A stretch of 64,000 bases of DNA, from the NCBI GenBank assembly GCA_944989445.1, contig CALYLW010000041.1, positions 1,002,001 through 1,066,000 of the forward strand. The letters are read 5' to 3'. This document shows, piece after piece, positions 22,533 through 35,420 of this stretch. This stretch comes from Ampullaceana balthica (taxonomy: Eukaryota; Mollusca; Gastropoda; Lymnaeidae). The position numbers and the translations under genes were made by a program. The notes beneath the pieces are model-generated. The model saw only the letters and a program-made list of their open reading frames with translations. It did no database searches and was not told the DNA's origin. Each line of letters begins with the position of its first letter. The first letter of the stretch is position 1.

Positions 22533-22827
22533 GGACTCTTACACCACACAGGATCAACGTTGTGTTCGCACTGACAAGCTGATTGATTGGCCACACCCAC
22601 CCTATCCTTTCCTATATAAGCTCTTACTTTTCTCTTCTTACTTTATCCCTACTGGACTGCTTGGATTTCACCGCAGCTAAGTGTTTTTCTATTATTATTC
22701 CGTGTTTTTCTTTTCATGTGTGTACTATTTGTCCGTTGAGGAAGGCTCTTTGCCGAAACGTTCGCTGTTGTGTTACGTCTTGTCAGGCCTACTAATACCC
22801 TGTTTTTTTATATCTTAAATTTACCTA
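22533..22827 (+). mobile_element. 5'-truncated Penelope-like element (copy B)
   Basis: Alignment by eye to the copy at 52 kb starts near ATGGGACTCTTACACC and includes the last codons of the GIY-YIG region (ATCAACGTTGTGTTCGC, reading INVVFA) followed by the tail. The hammerhead-like motif sits at 22735-22765. From CTGGACTGCTTGGATTTCAC onward it is almost identical to copy A. No clear target duplication was seen. The 70-aa frame here is not a gene. Confidence 0.75.
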
Positions 22828-23004
22828 TGTATATACATATATGAAATTCTATATCAAATCTTTATTCTTTGTGAATCGTTGACACAGATGTAAGGCACTG
22901 ATGAAAATATAATCTACACACTTAGTATTTCAGAAATCTTGAATATGTTTTTTTTTCTTTTACATTTGAAATCCTACAAGTATTCTGCTAGAAGAGTAAG
23001 CAAG

Positions 23005-25544
23005 TATATATAGTACTAGAAAAATACCTGCACTTTGTAGCGGGAGTGTGCTGACCCTTTATCCAAGTATTAGTTGCTGGTTATTACAATTTTTATTTGC
23101 CAAGTTAAATTTCAGATTCATCTATAGTTAAAATCTTATGAGAAACAGAGATATGCCATTTTACCGCGTGAGTTGTTTTCCCTTAATGCGGTGTCTTTTA
23201 ACATAACCTTACTATTTAAAAGATATGATTTATTAAATAATGATTCTTGCCGACCATAATAACTAAATTTACAATTTCATTCCCACTTGTACAAAATTAA
23301 CATAACTTATAGGTTTTCCGACAGAGCTCTACCACCCTCGTCACTCAAAAATTTAATATATAATTACGAAACTGCATCGTAGCACAATTGTAATATATAT
23401 AATTTTTGTAACCACGTCTATGTGATAAAGAACATGTGGCACTATCCCTTTAAAAGGCAAAAGCTAAGTGACTCATAGCGCAAATAAACAAAATTATAAA
23501 TGTACTTTCTAAAATACTTTTTTTTTAAGAAACGGTCGTATTAAAATGATATAAAAAAATGTGCACACCATATTTAGACAATATAGAAAGCTGGCCGCAT
23601 AAAATAGTCTTGTTACAAAGTAAATGTACTGGACCAAAATAACTCCTCCTTTTGACGTATTCATAATTGTTGAAACAGGGAAATAATATTTAACATTTTT
23701 TATGTCTCTATATTTTACGATTTATATTTACGGTTTATAAGTTATGTGTATAATTTCAAAAAGGAATCTTTTTGTTTTGTTCCCTATTTCGGATAAGGCA
23801 TCATATTTTGTAAATTATATTCAATGCACACACACACACCAGATTTTATATCTGAAAAATAAAATAAAAATGAAAAAAAAAGAGTCAACCGTCTGTTAAT
23901 AAGCGCATCTTAAAAATGATTAAAAGGCAATTTTAGAAATGACCTATGCTATTCTGAATACAAAGGAATGAACATAAAAACATATTCAATTCGCAATTCA
24001 TATTAATTAAGCGTTTTCAGGATCACTTCATTAAATTTAGTCAACTTTTGTTAATACGTTCGGTAGCGAAAGTTTATAATGTATAGTGTATATAAAACTT
24101 AAGTAAACTGTTCTAAAGTGTAAGTTTATTTGACATAGGCCATCACTTTCAACATAAAATAAACTCGCTACATCTATGGTTTTTAATTAAATGTCGAGTT
24201 ATGAATTAAATTTTTAAAAATCCCAATTTTATTCATTGCATGTAAAATATTAATACAATGCATCGTGAAAATAATTGAAATAAAATAATTTAAACGCATA
24301 TGTAATATATAAAGCTCAGTTGATATTTTTATGTTTGTTTGTTTGTATCCATTAAAAAAAGGCCACTGCTTTGTTGACATTTTTCCAAAAGATCTCTGCC
24401 ACTGTCTTCACTAAAAAAGCTCTTATATATTTACGACACTGCATCGTAACACAATTGTAATTAATACAATATTTGCAACAGCGTCTATGAGATAAAGATA
24501 ATAAAGATAAATAAAGAAATTAGGCTATATTCCTAATTTTAAAAAAAACAAACAAAACAAATCAATTTTATGTTAAAAACGCATGTGAAACCATGACGAT
24601 AATTGATTTTAAAAATGGCCTATGTTAATCCATCATCAAAGGAATGAACATAACATATTCCATTCGCAATACAAAATAATTGAGCGTTTTCAGGATCACT
24701 TTATTTAGTTTAATCTACTTATGTTAATAGGTCCGGTAGCCTGAGTTTAAATAGTATAAGTGTATAGGTTATGTAAAAGACAATAGCTTATGTAAAAGAC
24801 AAACAAAATATAAATGTTATATTAATAGGACAGATAAATTTAAGATGCGTATACGAAAATGTGCGCACACTATTTAGGCGATAGAAGATTTTAGAACGCA
24901 CACAGCTAAAAATGAAGCCTTGAAAATAATACTGACACAATTATTACATAAATAGGTTTTTATTAAATGTCGAGTTATGGCACAGAAAATAATTAAAATA
25001 AATTCGCAATTAAATTTAAACGTGTAAACAATTAAATCTAATGCATTGTGTGGCAGTTGTAATTAAATATGTTTACGTGTCTATCTAATACATGTATATA
25101 GAAAGTAACAGTAAAGAAAATGACAATTCTTTGTACTACACAGCTCAAATTATAAAGCGTACACGAAAATGTGCGCACCGTAATTAGACATAATATTTTT
25201 TGAATGTGCACCGCTGAAAATAAAGTATTGGGGAAAAAAAACGTCACCAAAAGTAACTCGATTTGAACGGCATTTGAACGTCCGCGTAAATTTGTTCAAT
25301 ACAGAAATGAGGTTAAATTTTTTATTCTTTGTCTCTGCATTTTCTGATTATTTAATTTACGGCATTCTGGCAAAAGGGACAATTACAAAAACTAATTTAA
25401 AACCACCTTCAGGGTAAAAGGAACCGTCCTGCCAAATTTGGTCCCCGTCCGTCATTTGGTTTTTCCGTGGCTGTCTAACAGAAAGTCGAAAAGTGAAACA
25501 TACAAACATACAAAGATACAAAGATACAAACACCAACTGAGCTT
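23005..25544. mobile_element. Unclassified ~2.5-kb repeat interrupting the array between units 1 and 2
   Basis: Array sequence stops near 22,990-23,005 (TATATATAGTACTAG, then AAAAATACCTGCACTTTGT) and resumes at about 25,545 with TTGTATAATATTAAAGAG, the standard opening of an AT-rich sub-repeat. The right part holds GGTAAAAGGAACCGTCCTGC and CCAACTGAGCTTTATATA. Internal words recur about 680 bases apart (24,040-24,085 and 24,720-24,760), and 25,260-25,390 matches the repeat at 6,860-7,055. No transposase frame is visible and the class is unknown. Confidence 0.45.
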
Positions 25545-28500
25545 TATATATTGTATAATATTAAAGAGTAAGGTTATAAAATACTATATTTATTGTTGCA
25601 CTAAAATGTTACTTGATCTTATTGTAAATCCAACATAGCCTTTTCAAAATAATGGATACTTTTTAAAATATTAGTGAGTTTGTTGATTTCATTGAATTTA
25701 TTTTTTTAATTTATTCATTTTTGTGTGTGTTAAATTTACATGAAAATAATTTTTTTAAATAGTTGAATGTTTAAAATATTTATAATTTTAATAACTTTTA
25801 AAATATTGATCATTTTCTTTATTTATAAAAAGTCTCTTATTTTTTATGAATTTATGAATATTGCTCTCCCCTATTTCTTTTTCCAAATATAGCCAATTTG
25901 CTACAGAGTCATGCCTATCGACTAGACTTTTGTCACATTGCCAGGTTGGTCTTGGGCTGATATTTGTAAACAAGAAATGTGCAAGGGCTGGTCTACAGCT
26001 ACTGATTGTAAACGTGCCTAATCCTTTGTGCTGACTATATGGTAGCAATTTATCTTTTTTGATATTTAAAGTTAAATTTTAAAATTTATCTTGTGTAAAA
26101 CTAATTTTTTTAATTTTAATCTATTTTATTTTTGGACACTAATTACAAGTACTAGGAAGATGATATTCTTGAGACTCAAGCCAAATAGATGAGAATTGCA
26201 TCATAATGCCAGGCCCTTTCAGCAGCTGAGATTTGCACAGAAGGAATGTTTAAGGTCTGCAGGCTATTACGGCTACTAATTTTACAAATGCCTACCCTAT
26301 ATAAAGCAAAAAGAAGGTAATTGTCTTGACAAATTTTCACTTTACCATAAAATCATTTTTTGCAAGTTCAACACTAAAGCTTATATCATATAAAGAAATT
26401 GCATTTTTAAAATTAAATATGGATATCTTATAATTTTTCTACTTTAAGGGCACGCCGCAAGTCCAGTTTATCGCACATATCAATGCACGCCCAGCACTGA
26501 TCTGATTTCAGATTTTCCCTTCTCACATTATGAATATAGACATGTAAAATTTCAATATCATAATTTAAATGTTTATTTCAAGTTTGACATTTCTCACACA
26601 TAAATTGCTATAATTGCATTATTTTACAGTTAATTACTTTATCCAAGTGAAGCATAATTACGGGTTCCAGGAAATAGAATGTTATAAGACCAGCCTTTTA
26701 TTACTATCAATGAGATTTATCACACAAAATTATTTGCCCACATATCATAACTATATTTATCACACAGATCTGGAATTAATAATTTTTTCAGGAATGTACA
26801 TTCTTATAGAGGTTGTCACCAATATACTAGTCTAATCACTTTTCCAGGTTTACTAACTTCTTTTTGTTTTACAAATAGGTTTTTTTAAGGTTAGTTGTGT
26901 ATTCTTGTAACCTGTGCCCACCACATGACTACACTTGCTGCACACAAGGGATGAAAAATAATTTTCCGAATTAAGTTTATTTATTTTTTTAATCATTATT
27001 GTTCCTCTATATCAGACATTACAATAATATTCAATATCACTAATTTTTGTTTTCACTAATCTGTAATTAATTTTTTTCAGAATAAGAGATGCTTACATAG
27101 GTTCTGAAAATTTATTCCTTTTAATTTTTTCTATATGGGATTTAAATTTTTTTATTTCTTGCTGCAGTTGCTCTCCCCTTCGCCACCTGGCTTTTGTAGA
27201 TTTTAAAAAATATTTTAATAGGTCTGTTTTTGAAATAATGCGTCTGTCTATTCTGCGATTTTATAATTGCAGTTTCCTGGCGTGAGTTTTTTCTTGGTAG
27301 GTATTGTTTGGTGGCTCAGTTTTTCTGGCATTTGTTTGCGCTATTTGGTGATTTTGCTCAGGTGTTGATTTTTTAAGCTTAGAGTTTTTGCTACTGTTTT
27401 GTTTCTTGGGTCTACTTGTTTTTATAGATCAAGTTATAATACTTTTGAGGTTTGTGCCTACTGGTCATTGGCTGTTTTTGTAATATGTTTTGGTTTAATT
27501 TTTCTGCCAAAGTTGGTTTTTTGTTACTGTTTATGCAATAAATATTAAATTCATACAAATATGTATATTGCGTAATGTTGACAAACATGTACTGATGTCA
27601 AATAAAAAATTAACATCCAGTAGCTTAGAAATCAGTAAAAACAGTAACTGTAAAACAGTTAAGAGTTATTTTTTTCAATAATTCGAATAAAATTTTGTTA
27701 GAAAACTTACAATATTATACTAGATATAAATTTTAAGTATTTTTGTGCTCCTAAAATAATGCTTTATCATTGCTTTTTATCAATTTTTATCAATTTTATT
27801 TTTCAATGTTTATCAATGCTTTTTTCAATTTCATTCATTTTTATTTTTATTTATTACCTATTTATTACCTATTTATAAATGTTACTTGATCAAATTGTAA
27901 ATCCCACATGGCCCATGGCATTTTCAAAATAATCGATTGCTCTTTAAGATTTTACAGTGTTTGATGATTTCATTATAATTTAGTAGATTTAAATTACATC
28001 AAAATGAATTTTTAAACACTAGAATAACGTTATGTATGATTTTGTATATATTAAAGTGTTATATATGTTACAAAATATTAATCAATTTTTCATTCAACCT
28101 ATTCAAATTTAACTTTCAACTCTTACCCTTTTCCAATTTATCCAACTTGCTGTATTAGTGTTTTCTTTCTTTTATTGAGTCACTACAACTCTGTTTAATC
28201 GTTATTTTTAATGTATTTTTGACAAACATTATTTACTGATTTGTTGTAAATAAAAAAATTTAAAATCTCAATAGCTCACAAATCTTGAGAAACTGATGTA
28301 TTCAAAAAGAATCTTATACCTTGGTTTTTTTCCCAGTCATTAAGTTTTAAGCATGAACATATTTTGTAAGAAATTTATGTATATCTTGTATGATATTGTA
28401 TATAGTTTAAGTTACTTAAATACTGCATTTTTTTCCATTCATTATTTGATCTTAACTGTAAATCCATCATATCTTTTTCAAAATAATTATTTAAAGATAA

Positions 28501-29356
28501 GTTTTAAAAGTCAAATCTTAATATAGCAGCAAAGCTTTATGTAATAGAGCCCTAATAGTGGTAGATGTAAAATGTTGTCTTAATGTATACATATTAGAGA
28601 AATAATGGCAATTGCTCATAAATTTTAACATTGAAATTATTCTTTTGGGTCAAAAAGATCTTTTAATAACTTTAAGCGATGAAATATTCAGTTTTGTAAG
28701 AATAACTATAGTTGTATGTTTAATATTATGTATATATTTATTGGTGCATGGGGTGCTCAAGGCGGGGTAGCACCTCCGGTGGGGGAACACGTCGTACTCT
28801 CTTGAGGGTAGTTCGTCCACCCTTGGTCCCCACTTGTCACTCAGCTCTCACCAGTGGCTCCTAGAAACTGTAGCATGCACAGTGGCCACACCCCGGGCAA
28901 CGGCTTCGACTAGCTGGCTAAACCTGGTGAGGATAGCCGACGGGTCTCAATCCCTTGGTGATCTAGGTATGTCTACCTATGCACGTAAAGACTGGATTCG
29001 GTGGACAGAGCGGAGGAACCACTAGTTGGTCAACGGTCAAAAAGGTGATTCTCAGCAAAGCGTTGTGGAACGCTAAGGGCATGACAAGACACACAGGACA
29101 TCATGGCCATCCGCTGCACCCGTCTCCATCACCAGCCATCTCGACTTTGTCCTGCCGCTGGATCAAGATGGTCTCGGGCGAGAAAGTGAGATCGACGAAC
29201 TGCGCAACTCTTTCTCACTTAAATCCAAGTCATCGCGCAAGTCACTTTTGTCATCCATCCCATCCCATCAGTCGCACAAACAAAGCCAGTCCCAGCAACC
29301 CTCGGATGACTAGAGTGGTCTTCGTCGAATCGACGGACGAACAACATATATTTATT
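25545..29356 (+). repeat. Array unit 2, with retroposon insertion near its end
   Basis: Modules on the plus strand: 25893-26041 (donor ATG|GTAGCA), 26155-26316 (AAG|GTAATT), about 26451-26543 (CAT|GTAAAA), the GTTCCAGGAAATAGAATG module near 26,663 and the landmark module at 27081 (acceptor TTTTTTTCAG, AGATGCTTACATAGGTTCTG). The T-rich block (27,170-27,500) and AT-rich sub-repeats follow. A 603-bp retroposon splits the last sub-repeat. Divergence from units 5-7 is clearly visible, so this is an old copy. Confidence 0.7.
28743..29345 (+). mobile_element. LINE-derived non-autonomous retroposon, 603 bp, 11-bp target duplication
   Basis: The GC-rich insert begins GGTGCATGGGGTGCTCAAGG and ends CGACGGACGAACAAC, flanked by ATATATTTATT at 28732-28742 and 29346-29356. 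Sister units show the empty site (...ATTATGTAAATATTTATTTTTAAAATG). The sequence (CACCTCCGGTGGGGGAACAC, CTCAGCTCTCACCAGTGGCT) resembles the untranslated leader of APE-type LINEs, and the end GGTCTTCGTCGAATCGACGG resembles their tails. It has no RT, so it probably moved with LINE machinery. The 152-aa frame across it has no domain. Confidence 0.7.
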
Positions 29357-32231
29357 ATAAAAGTGATGCACTTTAAGCTTTTATATCCCCATACTGTTAA
29401 TAAATATAAGTGTCTATCCATCATACTGCACATATAAATATACAGGTTAAAAAAGCAAATTGTATTCATTTTAAATTTAATTTTCAATTTACCATAATTT
29501 ACTTTTGTTTCAAAAGTTAAACAGTAATAATTGTCATTTCAAAAATAATTAATAATTTTCATAGATCAATGTTCTATATCTTTTTAACATTAATGACAAA
29601 CACCAGGGATGAAGATATAACAGAGTCAGCCGTATACCACCAGACTTTCATCATAGCGCTTTAAAAAAGCACGTCCCTCTTCAGCTACTAATTTTACAAG
29701 TGCCAATCCCATAGCCTTAAAGAAAGAAGGTAAATTTGCAATTTCACATTATTCATTTTAATAACTAAGTTTTTGATTTACCATTGTTAAAAAATTATTT
29801 TATCTTATACAAATGCAAGTGATTTTTTTTTATAGATGGATATCTTATGCTTTCTGAACTTTGATAACACATCCCAGGCATGAAGAAATTTCAACAGTGA
29901 GCAACAAGACCAGCCAATTGTCACAGCTCGGGGCTTGTCATACAGCTGATGTATGTAAAGATGAAATTTACATTATTTTTTTGCATGTCTCTCTACATGA
30001 TCTGAATGCAGATTTTTCCCAACACATATGCTGAACATAGAAAGGTAAAATTGCAATATCATCAGTAAATGATTATTGTAATATCATCAGTTAAATAATT
30101 TCAACTTTGACATTAATTCACATATCAGAAATTTCATTATCTCAAAGATCATTAATTATATTATTTTAAAGTGATTATTCATAACAGATATTCCGGCCAT
30201 AAGACCAGCCTTTTATTACTATAAATGCCATTTATAGCACAAAATGATTTGCTCACTTACAAATTATTTATCACACCAATCACAAAATTAATTATTCTAA
30301 TGAATCTTCATTGTTACAGAGATTGACAGACAAGATGCTGATAACTTTTCTAGGTTTACTAACTTCTTTTTGTTTTTAATAGGGTTTTTACTGATGTAGT
30401 TTTGTATTCTTGTGAGATGCACCCACCACTTGATTATGCTGATGCACATAAAAAATAAAGAATAATTTTCAATATTTTTTTTCCTTGTCATAATTATTAT
30501 CTAGCTATTCAGCCATTAGAATTTTCTTAGGATATCTATTTTTTTTTAGGAAAGGAGATGCTTGCAAAGGTTCGACATATTTTTAATTTAATTTCTCTGT
30601 ATGAGCTTTAATTTTTTTAATGCTTTTCAATTTCCCTCCGTCCCCAACCTGCTTTTTTGTAGATGCTTTTTAAATATTGCTGGATGGTTTGTTTTTGTTT
30701 TTTTTGTTGCAATATTGCTTCTGGTCTATACTGTGATTGGGCAATTTCAGTTTCAGTTTTTTCTTGGTTGCTCTCCTTTGGTGGTATAGTTTTTTCTGGT
30801 TTATGCTTGTGTTTGGTGATTTTGCTCAGTTGTTATTTGGATGTTTGAGCTTTTGAGTTTTTGCTACAGCTTTGTTTCTTTTGTTTCTGCTTCTTGTTTT
30901 TAAGGTTTTCTAGCCTTGTATTTTTGAAGATACATTTCAATAAGGTTGTGTAATATGCTTATTATTAGTGGTTTAAGTCTAATGTTCATTGACTATTTTG
31001 ATATAAAGTTGTTTTTTATTATTCCTTTTATAAAGGTTATAATCTTGTATAATATTGTAAATAATTTTAATTAAATAATATGCTACATTTATTACTGCAT
31101 TAAAAATTTACTAATTTTTATTTTAAATCTTACATTGAATATTTTAGTAATGATTTTATGAGATATAAAAGATTTAGGTTAACATATCCAAATATTTTGT
31201 AAATTTTATGTTGGATTATGCTTATATAACTCTTATTTTTCCAATGATTAACGTGACAAACAAAATGCAACACACAGAGTGTTGGTCTGACATTAACATG
31301 CTAAAACATTGTCATAGCATAGAACAGCATAAAACTTTAAGATATTGGTAGTTAAATAATTTCTCTGGAGTGTTTTTTAAATATTTAATATCATCATAAT
31401 AATAATATTTTATTTTAATATTTTTGAAATATTTGAATGCTATGTTGTATTGGATATGACAATATTTATTCTTCATTAGTTTACCAAATATTTTTACTGC
31501 TCAAAAATGATAATTATCTTTTTATGTACATATACATTATTCTCATGTAAATAATTAATGAAGTTAATACACAACCAATGAAAAAAACTATGTGCTCTTC
31601 TTCCAATTATATCCATGTTTTATGATTTTTTTCTCTTCCCCTCATATTTTTTATAAAAAATTATATGTCAAATCTTTGATATCTAATGTATTTTTAACAA
31701 TCATTTTGTATTACACTGATGTAAATATACTATGAACTCTCAATACCTCACAATTCACAAATATTTAAAAAATGTTATAATTGTTTTATTATTTATTCAA
31801 TAATTGTTAAGCATTGAAAATATATTTGGTTAGAAAACTTATGATATAAATCTTGCTAAGTATTGTAATTACTTCTTATGTTACTTTTTGCATTACAAGG
31901 TTAATTTTTACAGTAAATCTGAATTTAAATATTTCTGTTCTATTTTTAAATTAGCTATAAAAAAAAAGATTAGAGATTACGTATCAAATTTTTTTTTAAA
32001 TGCTGTGTTGGATAATGCATGTAAGTCTCCCTCTTTCCAATTATGTCAAACTTGCTTTATTTTCCTGCTATTTTTCTGGGGATGAGGTTGAATGATTTAC
32101 TGGCTGCTACTCAAGATAGGCAAATGTGGAGATCATTGTCTGTTGATGTGTCCATGCGCTCCCCCAAGGACCGCAATGGCCAGGGGACTGATGATGATGA
32201 TCATTCTATAAAATGCCACGTAACATTATTT
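29357..32231 (+). repeat. Array unit 3
   Basis: Modules: about 29,366-29,443 (CAG|GTTAAA), 29,607-29,729 (CACCAGGGATGAAGATAT..., donor AAG|GTAAAT), 29,877-30,044 (donor AAG|GTAAAA), a GACCAGCCTTTTATTACTAT module near 30,200, a GTTTTTACTGATGTAG piece after TTTTTAATAG (30,383) and the landmark module at 30550 (GGAGATGCTTGCAAAGGTTC). The T-rich block (30,650-31,010) follows. The unit is short because sequence near its right end has been replaced by a LINE tail at 32.06 kb. Confidence 0.7.
32063..32210 (+). pseudogene. LINE 3' tail fragment
   Basis: A plus-strand frame reads LNDLLAATQDRQMWRSLSVD and ends in a (GAT)n run translating to aspartates before a stop. This is the usual C-terminus and tail of several RT-bearing LINEs ('...DR..WRS.V.....RP'). 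It sits at the junction of units 3 and 4, where part of the unit-3 sub-repeat is missing. No target duplication was recognised. Confidence 0.5.
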
Positions 32232-32303
32232 TAAAGGGGGAATGTTCAAGGGCTCCACTTCATGCTGTTGTAATATTTACCTACAGCTCTTTGTTTCACA
32301 AGT

Positions 32304-32431
32304 GCCTACCTGACTTGCTGCACATATAATGGTAAAAGTACAAATTGTCTCATATTTAATTTTTTTTGCCTACCTGACTTGCTGCACATATAATGGTAAA
32401 AGTACAAATTGTCTTATATTTAATTTTTTTT
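32304..32431 (+). repeat. 64-bp direct duplication across a module end and donor
   Basis: GCCTACCTGACTTGCTGCAC and the following donor region occur twice in tandem (32304-32367, 32368-32431) with one visible difference (GTCTCATA against GTCTTATA). The duplication copies the module end together with its ATG|GTAAAA donor, so it is a very recent local event. Confidence 0.85.
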
Positions 32432-34710
32432 ACTATAATTTTTTTTTAAAGATATTATATATCTTTTCAACATTAACTAAAAATACCAGGGAAAATATAC
32501 AACTGAGAGTCAAGCAATGGACCAGACTTTTGTCATATTGCCAGGCTCATCTAAATCTTATGAATGTGAAGATGTGTTCGAAGGCTGCACTACACGTCCC
32601 TCTTCAGCTACTTATTTTACAAGTTCCTAATTTCCGTGCTGCAAATAAGAGGTAGAAGAACATTCAACAATTTTAATATTTAAAGCTTAATTATTTTTCC
32701 ATAACTTACACTTATTTTTACAATCAGTGCACATCTTGTGTGAAACGTACTTCATTTTTTTCATAGCTTAATGTTTTAAATTTTTTGACATCGATACCAA
32801 ATACCAGAGAGGAAGATATTACTGAGTCCACCCAATAAATTAGACTTAATCATAATGCCAGACTCAGTCAGATATGTAAAGAATTTTTAAGGGTTGCTCT
32901 ATATGCACTAAGCTACAAGTGCCTTAATCATGTGCTGCACAAAAAAAGGTAAATAGCAATTATCTTATGTAAAAGTAATTGCATTTTTTCATAGAAGGAT
33001 TTTTTAATTTCAGAACTTTGATTACACATGATCCCAGGGAGGAAGAAATTTCAAGAGCCAGCCATAAAAACAGCCTATCATCACATCTCCATGCTCATCA
33101 ACAGCTGACGTATGTAAAGAACCCAATGGAAATAACTTTATTATTTAAGATGTCCTTCATGTTCTGATTTCAGATTTTCACCAAGTAATAAGCTGAACAT
33201 AGAAAGGTAAACTTGCCATATTATTTTTAAAATTTCATTGTAATTTCATCTGACAATTATTGTACATAAGGGATTGCAATATCTCACAGATAATAATTAC
33301 ATTTATCCAAGTTAAGCATAATTACAGGTTTCAGGAAACAGAATGTTCCAGATATTCAAGCCACAAGACCAGACTTTTATTACTATCAACAATGACATTT
33401 ATCACACAAAATGATTGGCTAACTCATCATAAATAAAATTATCAAAATGATAAGAAATAAATCTTTCAGGAATGTACATTTTTATAAAGATTCCCACCAA
33501 AATAGAAGTCTAATCAATTTTCCAGGTTAACTAACTTCTTTTTGTTTTTAAATAGGGTTTTTCCAAGTGTAGCTTTGTATTCTTGTTACATGTGCCAACC
33601 ACATGACTACGTGAGTTGCACATAAAAGATGTCTAATTTTCATAAAGTAGATTTTTTTGTTTTATTCGCTTTTGTTCAGCTGTATCAACCATTTCAGTTA
33701 ACTGAAATATCACTAACTTAATTTTGTTTTCTCATTTGTATCTTTTTCCAGGATAGGAGATGCTTAAAGAGGCTCTACAAATTTCTAGATTTATTTTTTC
33801 TATATGGGCTCTAGTTTTGTTGTTTTTTGTTTGTTTTTTTTGTTGCATTTTCTTAAAATTTGCCTCTCCTCCTCCAAATAGATTTTTAAATGTTCTATAA
33901 ATTTTATGGTATGATTGTTTTTGAAATATTGCTTCTGGTCTATTTTGTGGTTTGGTAATTGCTGTTTCCTGATGTGAATTTTGTAATGTTTTTCTTGGTT
34001 GCTATTCTTTGATTGTTACTTATTTCGCACTTTGCTTGTTGTTTAGTAATTTTGCTCAGTTGTTATTTAGGTGTCTGAGCTGTGAATTTTTTTCTACAGT
34101 TTGGATGTTATAATTGTTTGGTGGTTCAGTTTTTTCTGTCTTCTGAATGTGTTATTTGGTGATTTTGCTCAGTTGTTATATGGATGTTTGAGCCTGAGTT
34201 TTATGCTAAACTTTTGTTGCTTGTGGTGTCTTTTTTTAAAAGTTTATAGCTTTTTAATTTTTATTGTTGCATTTCCATTGGATTGTCTAATACCTTTGGG
34301 GTTTGGGCCTAATGTTCATTGTGATGTTTTATATTACAGATACATTACTTTTATTTTACTACCTTTTTTATGGCTTATTTTAGTTGTATGGTTTGGTATT
34401 GTACTTGTAATTCCTTTTTTAAATTATTTAAAAAAAATAATTTGTTTTTTTCTATAAGAAATTGTTATATCTGTATGTTATTACAGTATTTACTGCTGCT
34501 ATATAATTTAAGTCATGCTGAATCAAAATCTTCATAATTGTATTTTTAAAAAATTTCATTATTTTACTGAAGCTGCAGATATTTGTTTCCCTTTTCCAAA
34601 AGTATCTAGTATGCTGTATTATACTTTTTTGTCTTTTTTTGCCTTGTTTTTTTTTAAATATATTAATTTTGTTGTTGTTGTTAATGATTATGCTACAGAT
34701 ATATTATTCT

Positions 34711-34932
34711 GTTGTAAAAGAGAGCGTCATAGTAGCAGACGAGCGTAGAATGAAGGAAGCTACAGACAGAAGAGCTAGGAGAAAGGCCAAAACATTGGGA
34801 AGCACAGAACTCATGTGCAAAAGCTGTGATAAAGATTGTCACTCAAGGATAGGACTGTACAGCCACACGAGAAAGTACAACCCTAACCAACGGTGATGCA
34901 CCATTGTCTTGCAAAAGGGAAGGATGCCGACA
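34711..34932 (+). mobile_element. 5'-truncated LINE tail, 222 bp, 10-bp target duplication
   Basis: Flanked by ATATTATTCT at 34701-34710 and 34933-34942. It starts GTTGTAAAAGAGAGCGTCAT and encodes the last residues of the LINE seen at 15.1-17.8 kb (CKSCDKDCHSRIGLYSH), then the same 3' end AAGGATGCC. It is clearly the same family, inserted into unit 4 of the array by target-primed reverse transcription. Confidence 0.85.
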
Positions 34933-35214
34933 ATATTATTCTTTCATTATTTATAACTCATGAGTTTTTGACCAAGATGTAAGGAGGTACTGATGCAAAT
35001 ATAACATCAGCACATAGTAGCTCAGAAATCTTTCAATGAGTCTTTGCTTATTTTTTTTTCAATAATTTGTAATCATGAACTTATTTTTTAAAATAAAATT
35101 AAACATTTATTCCCAGTATAATAATGTGAATAGTTTTAGTTAATAAGATACATTTATTGTTGCATTACATTGTTAATTTACCTTATTGTAAATCCAACAG
35201 ACCAGTTTGAAAAT

Positions 35215-35420
35215 AATTTGCGTCACTAGGGGGCTGGGGTGGTGCGGAGCGCACGGGTTGACACCATCATAAGGGGTGACACCAAAACGTAAAATTTAAT
35301 TTTGTATGTTCCCGTTATCTGGAACTGGCAGACTCGGAGGAGGTATATTGGGTAAGTCGTGAGGGGGGTTAACACTATGAGCTACTGCACTGGGTGACAC
35401 TAATCTTAGTGATGCCAATG
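35215..35420. mobile_element. hAT MITE (GCGTCACTAGGG family), copy 1
   Basis: Inner ends GCGTCACTAGGGGGCTGGG and TTAGTGATGCC pair with the family ends at 59,423 and 62,451. Internal phrases (GTGACACCA, GGTAAGTCGTGAGGGGG, and reversed words of the 59.4-kb copy) agree. The outermost five bases are mutated and no target duplication survives. It lies in an AT-rich sub-repeat of array unit 4. Confidence 0.7.

Larger units (their letters stand above)
19501..22990 (+). repeat. Array unit 1 (oldest, degenerate), exon-like modules
   Basis: Plus-strand modules lie between pyrimidine-AG and GT donors: 19501-19644 (donor CTG|GTAAAT), 20005-20063 (AAG|GTAAAA), a long module from 20207 holding 94-bp repeats, 21322-21443 (TAG|GTAAAA), a module from 21599 split by a Penelope tail, and 22067 (acceptor TTGTTACAG, GGAGATGTTAACAAAGG). 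The core phrase AGTCAAGCCAATAGACCAG of module 19501 recurs throughout the array. The T-rich block that follows (22,130-22,480) is shared with every later unit. No open reading frame is common to the modules. Confidence 0.7.
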
